DNA of 5,157 nt, taken from JAAUQA01 sp036351435. GTDB taxonomy: Bacteria; Pseudomonadota; Gammaproteobacteria; Competibacterales; Competibacteraceae. Made by a program: the position numbers and the translations under genes. The first letter of the stretch is position 1, and every line of letters begins with the position of its first letter. The stretch spans positions 1-5,157 of the forward strand of contig JAZBPA010000365.1 of NCBI GenBank assembly GCA_036351435.1. The letters are read 5' to 3'. Shown here in pieces: positions 4,931 through 5,157 of the stretch. The notes beneath the pieces were generated by a model. That model was not told the origin of the DNA and made no database searches. It worked only from the letters and a program-made list of their open reading frames with translations.

Positions 4931-5157
4931 ATGAAAACTCTGCACTTCTTATTTGCCCTTGCTCTAGTTCTTTCTGCGACCCTCGTAGTCGCCGAAGCGC
5001 CCGCCGATGCTAACACTAAGAAACGGCCGGAACTTCTGCTGTCAATGAGCGCTAACAGCGGAAGCTACGCGGACAACAAACTTACGCTGCAGGGCGTGCC
5101 GGGGGTTGTCTGGTTCACCGACCGGCCCGACCGTAAGGCCGGGCATCTGACGCTCAA
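4931..5157 (+). CDS. Secreted or periplasmic protein of unknown function (5' part only)
   Basis: The first 75 complete codons are in the window, and the frame stays open to the edge. Residues 1-22 form a typical Sec signal peptide: MK start, hydrophobic core at about 5-20, and probable cleavage after VVA (19-21). The mature start is hydrophilic, followed by LLSMSANSG (36-44) and LTLQGVPGVVWFTDRPDRKA (51-70). That last segment looks conserved: I have an impression of similar strings (LTL-GV, then -F-DRP-R-AGH) in other small exported proteobacterial proteins of unknown function, but I cannot name the family. No lipobox cysteine is present, so it is probably soluble in the periplasm or exported. 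ATG 4931 is chosen because it gives a complete signal peptide, although no clear Shine-Dalgarno precedes it. Function is unknown. Confidence 0.75.
   Translation, partial: MKTLHFLFALALVLSATLVVAEAPADANTKKRPELLLSMSANSGSYADNKLTLQGVPGVVWFTDRPDRKAGHLTL

Noticed and set aside
1..5157. Defence island, CRISPR array or biosynthetic cluster
   Set aside because: No regularly spaced repeats, Cas, toxin-antitoxin, nuclease or precursor-peptide genes are seen; the genes look like separate small transcription units.

Overview
The window reads as chromosomal DNA of a Gram-negative bacterium, most likely a gammaproteobacterium. This is inferred from the roughly balanced base composition, short intergenic regions with stem-loop/T-tract terminators, Shine-Dalgarno sites, Sec signal peptides ending in AxA, and the protein families present. 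Nothing identifies the genus. I see no mobile element, phage gene, CRISPR array, tRNA or rRNA.

Left part, minus strand (1-1960): two co-oriented genes 54 bases apart. The upstream one (1298-1960) encodes a small iron-sulfur protein with an N-terminal divergent ferredoxin-like domain and two CDGSH domains. The downstream one (1243 leftwards, running off the window) is an almost complete concentrative nucleoside transporter (CNT family). They may be co-transcribed, but no functional link is evident.

Middle, plus strand (2290-3102): a probable 2-oxoglutarate/Fe(II)-dependent oxygenase, divergent from the iron-sulfur gene across 329 bases of non-coding DNA. A strong intrinsic terminator follows at 3182-3214.

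Right part, plus strand (3215-4545): an AT-rich segment with a convincing sigma70-type promoter, then a secreted trypsin/V8-like serine protease (3336-4469) with signal peptide, propeptide and full catalytic triad, closed by a second intrinsic terminator. It is a self-contained single-gene transcription unit. After 385 further bases without a credible gene, holding an imperfect hairpin and a dyad, a gene for a secreted protein of unrecognised family begins at 4931 and leaves the window.

The genes do not form an obvious pathway. The points most worth checking are the near-identical DNA of the two CDGSH motifs, the altered nucleobase-contact residues in the transporter, the substrate of the oxygenase, and the palindrome beside its active-site motif. 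I found no convincing evidence of a new multi-gene system.
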